Shown here piece by piece: positions 21,380 through 33,522 of a stretch of 64,000 bases of DNA. Below the pieces are notes generated by a model. The model was not told the origin of the DNA and ran no database searches. It saw only the letters and a program-made list of their open reading frames with translations. A program made the translations under genes and the position numbers. Numbering within the stretch: the stretch's first letter is position 1; each line of letters opens with the position of its first letter. The stretch is from Nemophila menziesii (Eukaryota > Streptophyta > Magnoliopsida > Boraginales > Hydrophyllaceae), in NCBI GenBank assembly GCA_029959085.1, contig JARWIR010000039.1, forward strand, positions 3,472,001 through 3,536,000, given 5' to 3'.

Positions 21380-21830
21380 AGTATTATCCAGATGTTTCTC
21401 CAAAGGGCTTAGCTAAGCTTCCAAAGGTCTACTATTCCCCCAAAAAGTAGCCATCTAGGAGCTAATCAAACATTAGGTGTGTGATTCATACTTCATCATG
21501 ACAGACTATAAACACAACCAAACATATATGATATATGACCCCACATGTAATTAAATCCATGTTCACAATTATTGGTAGATGTAATCAATTTTCTCAAGAT
21601 CGACAGAGAACATATCTTGACCTATTTATGATACTCCTCTATCCACGAGAGGGATTGGATCCAAATTTAGGATGTAATTTTTTTTGTTATGGTAGTATAT
21701 TCCTTTAAGGACTTTCTTCATAAGAGAGTTAAGGGGTAGTTGATGATTTTCCCAAAATTAGGGACCAGCAAACTAAGGTTCATAAGACTCGTTGCTGAAT
21801 CCCAAACTTTTAGACCATGTTGTAAACCTC
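21380..21830 (+). repeat. ~400-bp repeat family, copy 1
   Basis: Shares with copies at 22258-26285 (split), 26335-26705 and 26750-26905 the series AGCCATC..GAAGCTAATCATACATTA, CTATAAACACAACC, GATATATGACCCCACATGTA, ATGATACTCC, and AAACTAAGGTTCATAAGACTCG. About 80% alike by eye. Unclassified; no open frame. Confidence 0.8.
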
Positions 21831-22075
21831 GATTTTGAGGCCTAGACGATTTGACTGAAGTGTAGCATTAGGCAGGATTCGGCAGTTTTGAATCTTACTA
21901 TGTAGTTATATATACATTAATTATTTATATTACTATTTAATTCATAAAGTTTGAATTAAAAATTTATCAAACAACATTATATCAAATATAAAAATACTAA
22001 AATTGGAGTTATAATATCATATCAAGAATTTTCGAAATTAAAGATAGTCTACACGGCCATTTTTTGTCATTAATC

Positions 22076-22098
22076 GGCGCCTAAGCGGGTTAGGCGCC
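22076..22098. repeat. Perfect GC-rich hairpin
   Basis: GGCGCCTAA (22076-22084), a 5-nt loop, then TTAGGCGCC (22090-22098): a 9-bp perfect stem inside AT-rich DNA (21830-22250) that interrupts the ~400-bp repeats. It resembles cores seen in many plant dispersed repeats; the element's edges are not clear. Confidence 0.75.
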
Positions 22099-22257
22099 TC
22101 TTCCACGACGACTAAAGAGTTAAATCTCCCGACATTTTTACTAAGTATAGCGATAAAGGAGAAGTTGGCGACTAGGCAGATATTTTTACATCATAGCTTC
22201 CATATACTTTTGAAACACACATTTTCTCCTAATTTGTTCAAACATGTCTATTATACA

Positions 22258-22304
22258 CTACTCCCGACAAAAATCTAGGATCAAGGAGCTAATCATACAT
22301 TATA
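22258..22304 (+). repeat. ~400-bp repeat family, copy 2, left part
   Basis: CAAGGAGCTAATCATACATTATA is the start of a repeat unit. It stops at the Helitron and resumes at 25947, so the two parts together make one copy. Confidence 0.8.
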
Positions 22305-22873
22305 TCTATATAATATTGGAGAAGGGCCAACGGCCCGAAATGTCTCCAGTATTTCTCCACATTTTCTAGCCTTCAGATCAAATTTCTATCATTTTCGGCC
22401 TTTAGATCGATTTCAATTAATGGTCCAGATTGCCTAAATTCAATCCACGGTTTAAAATGTCTTGATGTCTCCTCTATATTTTTCATCCGTTAGATTAATT
22501 GTGGGACCCATTATATTATATAGATTTTAAAATTTTATAATAATTCATATATTATCTAATATCTCACGTAAAATTCATGTAAATCACTTAAATTTTTTTA
22601 TTTTTATAATAAAATCCAATTTTATCTCATTTCTACCTATAATTCCTTAAATTTCTCACTATTTATATAAAGTTACAACTAATTCTATCTATTTTAGTAC
22701 GTAATTTCCTTAAATCTATATTATCCTAATAATTCAGATTCTCCACTTTTAACTTAAAAACTCCTCTGCGTCCAAAAAAAAAAAAAAAATTAAAACTCCT
22801 CCCCTCACACTCGCACTCGCACTCTCAGTCGAACATAATAAAAAAAAGAAATCTCTTCCCACACACCTTCACA

Positions 22874-23700
22874 CACCAAGCCACTCTCCTGCACAAAGAG
22901 AATCGCCTCCACTTAGGACCATTCTCCACCATCATCAGTCGGCAACCCAAGTCGCTCTCTGCACAAAGAAATTCGCCGCCACTCGGAGACCACTCTCTAC
23001 CATCATCAATCGGCTTTAAGAACCCAAATTAAGGTAAAAAATTGAAATTACTTTTTACCTAATCTCATTATTTTTATAATTTTTTCAGAATTTTATGGTT
23101 TAAGTATATTTTTCAGTATTAAGCATTGGAACAAAAAACAAAAGAAGGATCTTCACACTCACCTTCCCACCAAGCCGCTCGCCTGTACGCAAATATCGCC
23201 GCCACTCGGAAACTATTCTCCGCCTTCATCAGTCGGCTAGGCCATCAACAATCAAAGAACCCCAATTTAAGGTAAAAAGTTAATTTTTACCATGGAAACC
23301 TTAAAAGTTGAATTATAGTTTGCCAGCGCCACCGCTTGAAGAACCCAAATCAATTTGGACGCCTCCGTATTTCTCCTTTCTTTGAAGATCACAACAAATC
23401 AAGGTAAAGTAATCAAATATTGCAGCGACTGATTTTAATTAAAAAGAATTAAGATTTTATCTTCAAATTCTTTTCTCCACAAATTTAGTTTTTTTTTGTT
23501 TTTTCCTACAATTCCCAATCAGATTTTTGTTTGTTCAATTTGAAAGGATCAAACTTTTTGACTCTTTGTTGTATATGCTAGAGTGAGTAAAGTTGTTTTT
23601 TATGAGAAGTGATGCTCTTACCACGGACTTGGCCATCAACAATCGGAGAACAACCCAAACTAAGGTAAACCATTAATTTAAAAATTTAATCTCTAATAGT
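22874..23700 (+). repeat. Repeated 5'-exon-like segments inside the Helitron
   Basis: A ~70-bp C-rich unit (CAAGCC.CTC.CCTG.AC...CACTCGGA..CATCATCAGTCGGC) occurs at 22874-22943, 22944-23014 and 23168-23236. Four points match a plant 5' splice site preceded by AACCCAAA-like sequence: AAGGTAAA at ~23032, ~23273, ~23402 and ~23664. This resembles duplicated untranslated first exons with their donor sites. No protein can be assigned. Confidence 0.55.
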
Positions 23701-23717
23701 TGGATTATAGTTAACTT

Positions 23718-24900
23718 ATGTCATCACTTTTACACTTTGCAGATTCATTTTTTTATGATCTTTTATACAAATCCTACAAATGTCCATTTGAAACCTTTTA
23801 CCGTATAAGATGTGATGCGCTGAGAATAGCTTACATGAGAGGGATGTTGTGTAAGTATTTTTTTACTATACATATACAATTTTCAGTTTTATTTAATTTA
23901 AGTATAATTAGAGTCGGTTGTTTTTTATTTTTGCACAATACAGTGACTTATAGTGCAATTTATGCACAATACAGGGACCAATACGACAATATAGGACATG
24001 TGGGATTTTTTGCACAGTGCAGGGACCAATGATTCACACTACTGGCGAGCTTACGGTTACATCACTATCCATATGGTCAGCAAACTGTACGGTACAAGCA
24101 AGAACATGATGAATCAACTCCAATTGGTAAATACCGGACTTCACTTGGAATAGTAAGTTGCAGTTCCTATTTTATTTAAAAATTGTACTATAGGTTCTTA
24201 TATTACTTTAAGTGGAATATTTTTGTGGGTTTGACCGTTAAACTTTAAATGTGGCAAACTGTAGTGAAACGATTATATGTATCTGGGTAGTTATAGAAAT
24301 TTTAGTTAATTGCACTATATATCCCTATATTTTGATTAAAAAAAATGCATTATAGGTCCCTAGATAATGAAACAGATGCATGTCTCTATATTTTGGAAAA
24401 TATGCTCTATTTTCTAATAAAATAAGAGCCATAATGCGCACCTACTACCTGACAATGAACTTCAATGGAGGCATAGTCATCATATGCAAGCACAAAATTA
24501 AAACCAAAGAGGACCATCCCAATATTTTCCAAGTTGCAGGTCACATTTTCTTTTTACTTTTTACACAATTAATTTAGTATGGGTTTATAAATGTTCTTTT
24601 ATGGGTCAGTGAATGTATTTGTTTCCTGAAATAATGGGTATATTTGGCTTTTTTTGTGATGTAGGGTTGTGATTATATTTATCTTTTCATTCTTAGCTAT
24701 TTAACGATGCAAGTGAAATTTCCGACTGGTGCAGTAGAGGAAGAAGTGGAAAATGCATGGTTAATGGCTATATTGGTCCGTGTTTTGAATGAATTGTTAC
24801 TGGTCTCCAATTTTATCTAAATTCTGTGTATGAAGGTTAAAGGTTAATTGTACTTTTGAGTAGTTAAAGACGGGTTGTTGCACCCATTAGAGGTTGGATA
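23718..24900 (+). other. Possible captured gene fragments in the Helitron
   Basis: Pieces of open frame bounded by plausible splice signals: 23744-23850 after TTTGCAG, containing CPFETFYRIRCDALRIAYMR; about 24440-24535, ending CCAAGTTGCAG; and about 24690-24770. They are richer in GC than their intron-like surroundings. I cannot assign a family, and no continuous product can be read. They could be host exons picked up by the Helitron, or remnants of a Helitron ORF. Confidence 0.3.
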
Positions 24901-25946
24901 TTATGATACAATCAAATAGATAAAGATTCCTTATTGGAAAGTGAAAAATGTAATTATGCCCATTCTTACCTATTTTAATTACCATATTTTTCATACAATA
25001 AAAGGCGGCCATAAAATGGTTGATTTGTATAAAAAATAATAAACAAAATTTAAAAATAGTAAAAAAAGAAGTCACAGCATCCCTTCATATAGGTAAAAGG
25101 CTTCCGTGGCCACTGTATGATTTATATAAAAACATAATAAACAACAAAAACAAGTAGATAAATTAATTAAAAAAATATAGTAACAAAAAATGAGAAAAAA
25201 AAAATCATACACATCCCTTTTCTATGTAGTTTTTTTTTTGCATAATTAGGACTTAAAATATAATTAACATAAATAAATACATATAGGAAGATGTGTTTTT
25301 TCTTTAATATAGGACCTAAAGTGCAATTGACTAATGTAATTGGGCATGCTTTTATCTTCTCTCACCCGTTTTCAATAGCTATGCTATGCCCCCTCATTCT
25401 GGTTGACAGTGTTTCATCTTTATTCTAATATCCACATATCTTATTTGGAGATTTAAATTCACTTGATGAGAAGCATTATTTTGGGTTTCATTGAATTTGT
25501 GATGCAATTTATTTTCTTAAAGCATAAACCTTTTAGGAAAGGTTATTTTCTTCTTAATAAAGGGTTTTTTTTAAAGGGTTTAAGTTGTAATTAATCAACG
25601 GTTATGAGAATAGTCATATTGTTCATGTTCGGTGTGATCCACCGTTCTTTTGGTTTTACATGTTTCATTAATTAAAAAACTGACAAGTTTTTTATGAACC
25701 AAAAAAAATTTATTTTTATTTTTTTGCAATCCAATTTTTTTGGATAGAATATACAATCTATCAATATTTATAAGTAATTTAACAATAAAATCCTAACAAA
25801 AATATCCTAATTAAAAAAGAATTAGCAATAAAATATTAGATTTTTTGGTTTGTTTTTATCTCGAAGAATATTTAATTATTCGGTGTTTAATTTATTTTTA
25901 TAAATTAAATTTTTTAGAGTGTCTTCAGACACGGGTTCATACCTAG

Positions 25947-26905
25947 TATATATATATATATCATCTTGACTAACTATAAACTCAACCGGACATATATGAT
26001 ATATGACCCCACGTGTATATTAGATACATGATCATAATTATCGATTGGTGAAACAAAATTTATCAAGATCGATAGGAAACACATTTTGATCTTTTTATGA
26101 TACTCCACTCTTCAGAGGGATGGATTCAAATCTAGGATATAAATAGTTTTTGTTATGATATTATATTCCTTAACGTACTTTTGTCCTAAGAGAGTTATTG
26201 GTAATTGAATAATTTTACAGAATCGAAGACTAGTAAACCAAGGTTCATAAGACTCGTGTTCCTAAATCATACTTCCAAATTCTTTTCAATCATGCATTTT
26301 CGTCCAATTCTTTTGGCTATATCTACTATATCTCTACTTGCCCTCGAAAACTAGCCATCAAGAAACTAATCATATATTAAGTGTGTGATACATACATCAT
26401 TTTGCTGGACTATAAAAACAACCACACATGTATGATATACGACTCGACATGTATATTAGACTCATGTTCATAATAATCGATACGATAGAAGTAATCAAAT
26501 CTCTCAAAATCGCTAGGGAACACATCTCAACCTTTTCATGATACTCCTCTATCCCCGTGATAGGTTTGATCCAAATTTAGGATGTGAAAAGGCTTTGTTA
26601 TAGTACTTAATTCCTTTAAGGATTTTAGCCATAAGAGAGTCAGGAGTAATTGAACATTTTTCTAGCATTAAGACTAGAAGACTAAGGTTCATAAGAATCA
26701 TATTCTAAACCCCCTACTTCTAGAATCTTCCCAAATTGTTCGGTTAGATCTTCTATACCCTCCACTTTCCCCGGAACTAGCCATCAAGAAGCTAATCATA
26801 CATTAAATGGGTAATTTATACATCATTATCACATACTATAAACACAACCAAATATGTACGATATATGACCCCACATGTATTTTAGACCCATGCTCACAAT
26901 TATAT
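25947..26905 (+). repeat. ~400-bp repeat family, copies 2 (right part), 3 and 4
   Basis: Copy 2 resumes at 25947 with ATCATCTTGACTAACTATAA and runs to ~26285; copy 3 covers ~26335-26705; copy 4 is a partial unit at ~26750-26905. The order of shared phrases is the same in all. It is a small tandem array in the plus orientation. Confidence 0.8.
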
Positions 26906-27373
26906 CAAATCTTTCTCCACTATGTTTTGTTAGTCGTCAAAAACACTTCCCAATTTACAAGGCTATCCTGAGGAAATGAAGTATAACAAATACTGTATAT
27001 CATTTAACTCTTGGAAAGGTTTTACAATTGCTAATCACACAGACTTAAGCTCATATATGTTGATGTTATATTACTTTCTACTGTATCTTCAAAAAAGTTA
27101 TATTTTAATCCATAATATATAAATAGCCCAAGCATAGTAATAGAGAGAATAGATCAGTTGAACCAATCATATTGAGGAAATTATAAGTAATATTAAGGAA
27201 AACACAGAAAGAATATACATCCATACATCCATACATACACACATATGTTGCTTTAACTAATAAGTAACAACAATGGAGCTATTTGTTATCTTGTCTTGTT
27301 AATGTTACAACTTACAACACAACATTGGGTCCCACAAATTTATGTGAATTTTCTGATTGTTAAAATGATTAAA

Positions 27374-29206
27374 CTAAGACTTAAGAACTGGAAGACGAGA
27401 CAATCTCTCAATTTCTTTGATAATTAATTCTTTTTCCTCTTCAAATTGATCATCTTCATTACCTAAAACAAAATATACACACAAACCCACTTAACAATTT
27501 ACCCAATAAATACAAAAAAAAAAAAATACAAGTTAAAAGGTAAAAATAATTACCCTTTCCAGGAGATATACTGTTAAGCAATTCAACTAATTTTTCACTG
27601 TTTTTAGCAAGTATGAGTTTTACATCTTTTGGCTTGTTAGGGTTAGCCACAAAAACCTTAAAGATATGAAAAGCAGATATTTGTATGTTTTTGCTTGTGT
27701 CCTGAAAAAAAACAATTAAACTAAATTAAATTAAATCCAAAACCTAAATTGTATCCACATAGTTTCATACCATTAATAATGTCATCATAACTTTTAAATG
27801 GCGAACTTCTGAAATATAACGTTTCATTGTATGAGAATTTGGAGGCTCTAATAAAAATTCTCCAAGAAGCTGTAAAACAAATATATATTTTCAAATCTCA
27901 ACATAAATACACTTTAGTAATAAGACATAACTAACCTTCAAAGATTGCCTTCTCGTTACATAATTAGGAGAACTTAACAATACTTCATATTGTTCAAAAA
28001 ACTGTAAAAAATAAATTCAATTTAGTAATATTTCATAATGTACTAATAAAGATTAACCAGACCTCATTGTAATTAGCAGTGAGGTATTCCGAAACAGCAG
28101 ATTCATGTTTCGTGAGAAGATCCTGTAACAAATTTATTTAAAAATAAATAAATAAATAAATAGAGAAAATAGAAATTATATCTAACCTTAAACGTAGAAA
28201 ATGCATCAGAAGCAGTATCAAAGTTTGGTAGTTCTATAAATTTGAAGAATAATCCAAAGCTAGGGGATTCTAGTATGTATCTGAAACAAAACTTTTATTT
28301 ATTTAATAATTAAAAAAAAGAAAACAAAATAGAGCCTCTTACTTTGCAAGGCTTGGTAATTTTATACATTCCCTTAACATGCTTCCACAATGTAACGCAA
28401 TATCCTTGTTATCATAGCTGTTCAAGAATATCTATTATTTTTCTTTTACAATAAGAAAATAAATAAAAAATGGAGGTATTTTGATTCTATTATTTTACCA
28501 CACAACTAGAAAGTCTAGCAATTCGATTTGATTTTCCATGTATTGAACACAACAAGATACTGAATCAACTCTGTGCTTCAATAATACACACCAACAATGG
28601 ACTAAATTCTTTCGAGCCTGTTTGAATTTTATGTAGGAGGTTTAATTAGGTTAGGAATGTGTAATGAATATTTACTTGAGTTTAGTAACATACTTCCCAT
28701 CCAAGTATAGGTAATCTGTGAATGAAAAGTGAAATGATATCTTCGTTACAGATTTCAAGTATTAATTGTGAAACTTGATCTGGATTTGGCTCAACTTCTC
28801 CATCTCCAGAGAGCATTACTCTCATTGTCATTACATTCTTATCAACTTCTTCTAATGCCTGTACTTGAATTAGGATTGTTAGTTTAGTAATTATAGAGAT
28901 AGTGATTTGTATTCTTGTACATTATGCTTTAAAGGTTGTACTCTATCAACGTAAATTTAATTATAAATCAAGAATCATTACATTGGAAAAAACTGATGGA
29001 ATTGATACGAAAACTGAGATAATTGATTGGAAAAAGGAAAAAAGAAAAAATAATTAATGATTTTGAAAGGAAAATAAAACCTTTTCGAGAGATTTAACTT
29101 CGGCGACGGTTTTGGAGTCGAGAGCTAAGAGGCTATCTCTGATGGCCTTTGATAGCTCTTGTGGCGTTCTTGGCCTTGACGATGCCTTGAAGAACGAAAA
29201 CGACAT
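27374..29206 (-). CDS. MO25: MO25-like protein (Mo25/CAB39 family), ten exons
   Basis: Exons on the minus strand: 29206-29081, 28858-28694, 28617-28499, 28417-28343, 28280-28187, 28122-28063, 28001-27936, 27869-27771, 27701-27554, 27462-27374. All nine introns are GT-AG and the frame is open throughout: 1041 nt, 346 residues, the normal family length. It starts MSFSFFKASSRPRTPQEL and is helical-repeat protein to the end. Recognisable family blocks include ALHCGSMLREC, ELPNFDTASDAFSTFKDLL, YVTRRQSLKLLGEFLLEPPN and FKVFVANPNKP. MO25 is a scaffold that binds STE20/GCK-type kinases (with STRAD/LKB1 in animals); in plants it is linked to SIK1/Hippo-like signalling and cell division. The gene looks intact. 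Confidence 0.96.
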
Positions 29207-30140
29207 TTTCCGGTGTATCGGAATCGGTAATTTGTGTATCGGAACCGGTGACTGAGAAAATAAGTGTTCTTCCTTTTATTTTTTATTTTATTTATTTATG
29301 AATCTTCCTTTTAATCTGTTATTTGTCTTTGTCGATGATATATATTTTACATTTTACAATGGGTACACTAATGTTTTGACTTAGTTTGTAACGAGCCACA
29401 ATTGTTTCTCACCTCGTCATGTACCGAAATTGAAAAAGACAAAATGGCACACGCAATTAGTGATTAGTGGAAGTGTTCTCTTTATTGTTTCTATAGTTTC
29501 ATCTAGCTCTTCGATAAGATATATTTTACCAATTAGATATTATCGAGAATTTGGATGAAATGTAATGTGTTCGAGATGTTTAGGCGAAATAAAATGCTAT
29601 GAATATCGACTCCAAGGAGATAGAGTGGATAAATTAGAAAAAAGTAAACTCTATTTGTTATATTGTTTGAATATTATTTAAGCAATTACATGATTTATCT
29701 AAGTTATAGTAGATCTATTTATACTATCTTATCTCATAAATTTCTCACTACTTCCACTATTTCGATTTAACAACCTATATTTTTGGGCCTATTATAAACA
29801 AAACAGACTTTGTGTTTCCATCATGATCCACGTCTAGCGAATGATATCGTGGAGTGAGTGGATGAATTTGGATCGAGGTTTCTTGAGATGGTGTATTATA
29901 ACTTATCGATCTTCTTGCTACTTATATCCTTAACCATCATACCTCGTTGTCCGAGGTTGCAGGGATCTTTCTTGGCCCTTTCCTCAATTCTTAATCATGG
30001 GTTCGTCGTCCGAGCTACTTTTCTTTCCTAAGTCTGATGCTAACATTTTTCTCCTTATTAAGTACCCATTTGAATCTCAATGATCTTAGTCAATTTAGAA
30101 GGAGACTGAGGTTTCTTTTTCATGTTTCTTGATGGCATAA
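29207..30140. other. MO25 5' flank and unassigned DNA
   Basis: Immediately upstream of MO25 the leader has two similar phrases (TATCGGAATCGGT and TATCGGAACCGGT on the plus strand). From ~29400 to 30140 there is no intact gene. A short minus-strand piece starting at an ATG at ~30134 (MPSRNMKKKPQSPSKL) looks like the beginning of a retroelement protein but soon meets stops. Confidence 0.4.
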
Positions 30141-30770
30141 TGATGTCTCTCTTTTTGTGATGGATTAATCCATTCACGAGACATTCTTTTGGGAGTTTAT
30201 TGGGCCTAAGTGAGGATTTTTTTCCCTAATATTTGTTATACTGTACTTTTGCCTCTGGTTTTGGACATATTGCTGCTTATATGGATTTGGTCTTAATTGT
30301 GTGTTATGTGTGTAGCTTATAGGTGCATGGTTAATACAAGATGCCAAGATGAAGATGAGAAGTCAAAAAATCAAAATAAACCCCAAGCGAAGGCGGAAAT
30401 TGAACTTAGAGTCACTTTGGGAAGTTTGACCGTTTGCTAGAGAAATCTTTGCGCCTTGTTGTTACAGTCACTACGAAATATTGCTGAGAGATTTGGACTT
30501 GATTCCTTTTGCCTAAAAAGAATCTTGAATTCAGTGTCGTGTGGAAAGTGACGTAAGTAAATTCAAAGTTAAGATGAAGAAGTTATGTCATTTGTTTCCA
30601 CTGTGGGTCAAACTAGAATTTTGTTAAGAAAAAACAGGTTGGCCATTCTTAACCTAATTAAGCAAGCCAAAGGGGGCCCAAACGTTTTTAGGTTATTCTG
30701 TGTGAGCGGGAAATGAATTGTGTGGCCTGCAATTTTTCCTTTTAATTGATCCTAAAGAGAATAACTAATA
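30141..30770 (+). mobile_element. Truncated LTR, type C
   Basis: Starts TGATGTCTCT with the 46-nt stem-loop (30141-30186) and follows the LTR at 61766 for ~600 bp: GTGTGTTATGTGTGTAGC...GTGCATGGTT, GTCACTACGAA, and CCAAAGGGGGCCC. The match ends near 30770, before its TATA/R part. No primer site or polypurine tract is attached. Confidence 0.75.
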
Positions 30771-31109
30771 CCAAAAAAATGTTTTACCTCTCTCTAAAAT
30801 TTCTCTCTCAAACCAAAACTTTTACATTGAAGAATTCTATCTTCTTTGAACATTACTTTACATTTGTTGCTCTTCTTGTTCTTCACCATTGATAATCTTT
30901 CTTTGTGTTAAGATTTACACTGAGCAAATTTATCCTTTTCATACATCCTTTTCTTTATTTCTTTGGTCCTTTACTTTTCAACTTTGTTTTCCTTTAACTT
31001 TCTCTGACATCATTAAACGCCTATAGGCTTTGCTTCATTCATTGATGCGTTAAATTTACAACAATTATTAGCTTTTAATACTCTTCTTGTACCTGCACTA
31101 ATGAATGTA

Positions 31110-31820
31110 TATGCAGTCAATCATCCAAATGCTAAAGAAGGCGCTATCACCATCTAAACCGAAAGTACTAACAATTACCAAACCTTTGAGGAACTAGAAC
31201 TGCTTGCTAGGCTACTACATTATGAAGCTATAAATTTTGGGTATATTAGAAACCATATCCAAAAATTATGGGCCATCTCAGGAAAAGTACAAATAGAACG
31301 CATTGGACACATCAAATTCACGCTCAAGTTTTCAAATGTGCAAGATAAAGAAAGTGTATGGTAAAAGAGACCCTAGACTTTGATGGGGAAACATATCGCA
31401 CTAAATAAAGTTAATACAAGCAGCAAAATAGTTACCTTCACTACCTTATGGATATAATTATACAGATTACCTACTACTGTGTTAAACCCTAAGAGCATAT
31501 CTGAGACACTTCAATAAATTGGGACTATTCATGAAATAATACTTCCTACGAAAAGAGTTATCACGGAAAATACCTTTGCTCGTGTTAAAATTGATTGGGA
31601 GTTGAATAAACCTATCTTTTTGGGGTTTAATTTATGCGGAAAAACAAACTCACCATTTCAATCACGATAAGTTTAGCTGTAATAATCCTAACAAGATAGT
31701 CCCTAAATTAGGCAGCTGGGTTAAGATCTCCACTCGTATAACCTCATTCTCCATTAGAGCTTCTACAAAAAGTTTGAACGAGAAGAGAAAGTTAGCCACC
31801 TACTTTAGAAGCAATCAAAT
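31110..31820 (+). pseudogene. LINE ORF1 (DUF4283) pseudogene
   Basis: With two or more frame changes and stops, the plus strand reads a DUF4283 domain in the correct order: NHIQKLWAISGKVQIERIGH, then a FTLKFSNVQDKESVW strand, a RPWTLMGKHIAL block, then LYRLP, and an IGTIHEI...RVKIDWELNKPIFLGFN segment. This is the RNA-binding first ORF of plant L1-type LINEs. No zinc knuckle is seen downstream. A CT-rich stretch just upstream (30780-30960) may be its 5' UTR. Confidence 0.7.
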
Positions 31821-33130
31821 CGAGGAAAAAAGGGGGTCAAGTCACATACCTACTGTGCAACAAAGTTGTGCTGTAAAGAATGATGACCGTACTCCCTCGG
31901 GTAGAGCATATCCCAGGTTACCACCGGATTTAGGTTTTTGTTAACCCTAGATTATAACATCCCGGGTTTAAATTTGAAAAATCTACCCCGGATTTTTCTT
32001 TTCTCACCCGCTCGGATTCAAATCACCGGGTTGACTCATGTTACACATTAGAGTGATTCCGGTTTGTTTGCTTTAAAAAAATTATAACTTTTTTTTATTA
32101 AATTAGATATATCAAACATATATCCTGTGGATGTAAATATTCGGACAAGGCATCAGAATAATCGCTTGAACAGTTTAGAGAATAATCACGAGACCCTCCA
32201 AAAGGAATCTTTTTCAAACTAAGCCTTATCATTTAAGGGACACTTCCAGAAATCTATTTTCAATATGAATACTAACTATATAATAGGAGGATATACCAAC
32301 TTTGAACAACCGACCCAAATTTTATTGATGTACACCAAGGTAGGGTTATAATAAAGCTGTAGCAGAGTAAATACTCAGTTTACTTATATATGAAAAAGAA
32401 AATATATAAAAATCCGGGTTGGCCGGGTCCAACACGACATATTTAAAAAAATACTATCCGATCCGCAATGGTCAATTTTGGAATTTCAATTTTTTAATCC
32501 GAAAATAAGCTTAGACTCCTTATCCGGGTTAGCCCATCTTAGATTGGGTTGACTCGGGTTCGTTTTTTAGTACCGGGTTAGTTCGGTCAATGTTGTACTC
32601 TAGTACTCCCTTAGTCGACAAAACGCATTTCATCTTTAATGCCAAGAGAGAGAAAGAAAAACCATCAGTTATTAATCTAAAGATGAAAGAAAAGGCTATT
32701 GAGGAAGTTTCGAGTCTTTCTTCCATACACCGATGTATGGGAAATAATTTTAAAAAATTCAAAAGTTCCTTTATTCAATTACTATCTTTCCCTTGAAGTG
32801 ACTAGATTTTGTGGGAATCAAAATATATTTTGCATAAAGTAGCTTTATTACTTTGATTTAATTAGCCTCATGTGTATTTTTTCGTTGCACAAACAAATAG
32901 ATTATGAAATCTTTTCGTTTGGTTGTAGTTTTACTATTCTACCCTTACTACCTATTGTAATTTTCGTTTCCATGTATGTGTTTATTTTCATTATTTTCAT
33001 GTTATAGTGCATTTATTCGTTCGAAAATGGTGGAGTTGGTTTTCATTACAATTTTCAGGTTTTCTCCACGTGTCAATTCCTAATGTTTTTGAATTTTTTT
33101 TGTTTTCTTTAAGTCACACGTGACTTGCAC
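31821..33130. other. Unassigned DNA with CCGGGTT-type motifs; left edge of the Mutator-like region
   Basis: Between 31900 and 32580 there are a dozen CCGGGTT/CCGGATT-like words on both strands, a pattern seen in plant dispersed repeats. No gene is seen. From ~32815 to 33130 the sequence includes TTTTTTCGTTGCA, TTTTACTATTCTACCC and CCACGTGTCAA. These resemble pieces of the far flank at 49290-49780 read in reverse and may be a worn terminal inverted repeat. Confidence 0.35.
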
Positions 33131-33522
33131 GTGTGATTGGTGTAAAACATCTCTCTTCACGTGGATCACATTCATTATACTCTCTCTCCAAAGCCTCTTC
33201 TTTCCTTAGCCACCGACGCTATCTCCTTATCGCCGTCCTCCATCGTCCCCTCCGTTCCTTGCCTCAAATTATATCCTTGCGTCTTTCTCTCTCCTTGCCT
33301 CTCTCTCTTGTGGCGTCTCGATCTAAAACTCCAACACCCAGAAAAGAGATCCACCGCCACCGTAAGTCGCCGTTACCACCATCACCCCGGTCACCTCCGT
33401 GTCACTAGACGTTCGAAGAAGCTCTATCACACTCACTTGTTACCTCAAGCTTAGGCACGTGTAATAACCATCATCTTCATCATCAATTCAATTTGGACAC
33501 TACCATTTTTTGAGATTAAATC

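Larger units (their letters stand above)
22305..25946 (+). mobile_element. Non-autonomous Helitron, 3642 bp
   Basis: Starts with TC (TCTATATAATATTGGAG) after a host A and ends with CTAG before a host T, the Helitron A|T insertion pattern. The 3' end has the required hairpin GTGTC-TTCA-GACAC (25919-25932), 10 nt before CTAG. A second small hairpin, GGGCC-AAC-GGCCC, lies near the 5' end. The ~400-bp repeat interrupted by it continues on the other side (22258-22304 joins 25947-26285) with no target duplication, as expected for rolling-circle insertion. No Rep/helicase ORF is visible, so it depends on an autonomous relative. The interior has exon-like pieces that may be captured host sequence. 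Confidence 0.85.

Noticed and set aside
24887..25075. Minus-strand Phe/Ile-rich frame in the Helitron
   Set aside because: AT-rich chance frame without homology cues.
33133..33454. Two overlapping 91- and 97-codon frames
   Set aside because: CT-rich leader of the ULP1-like gene; Ser/Pro/Leu composition follows from base bias.
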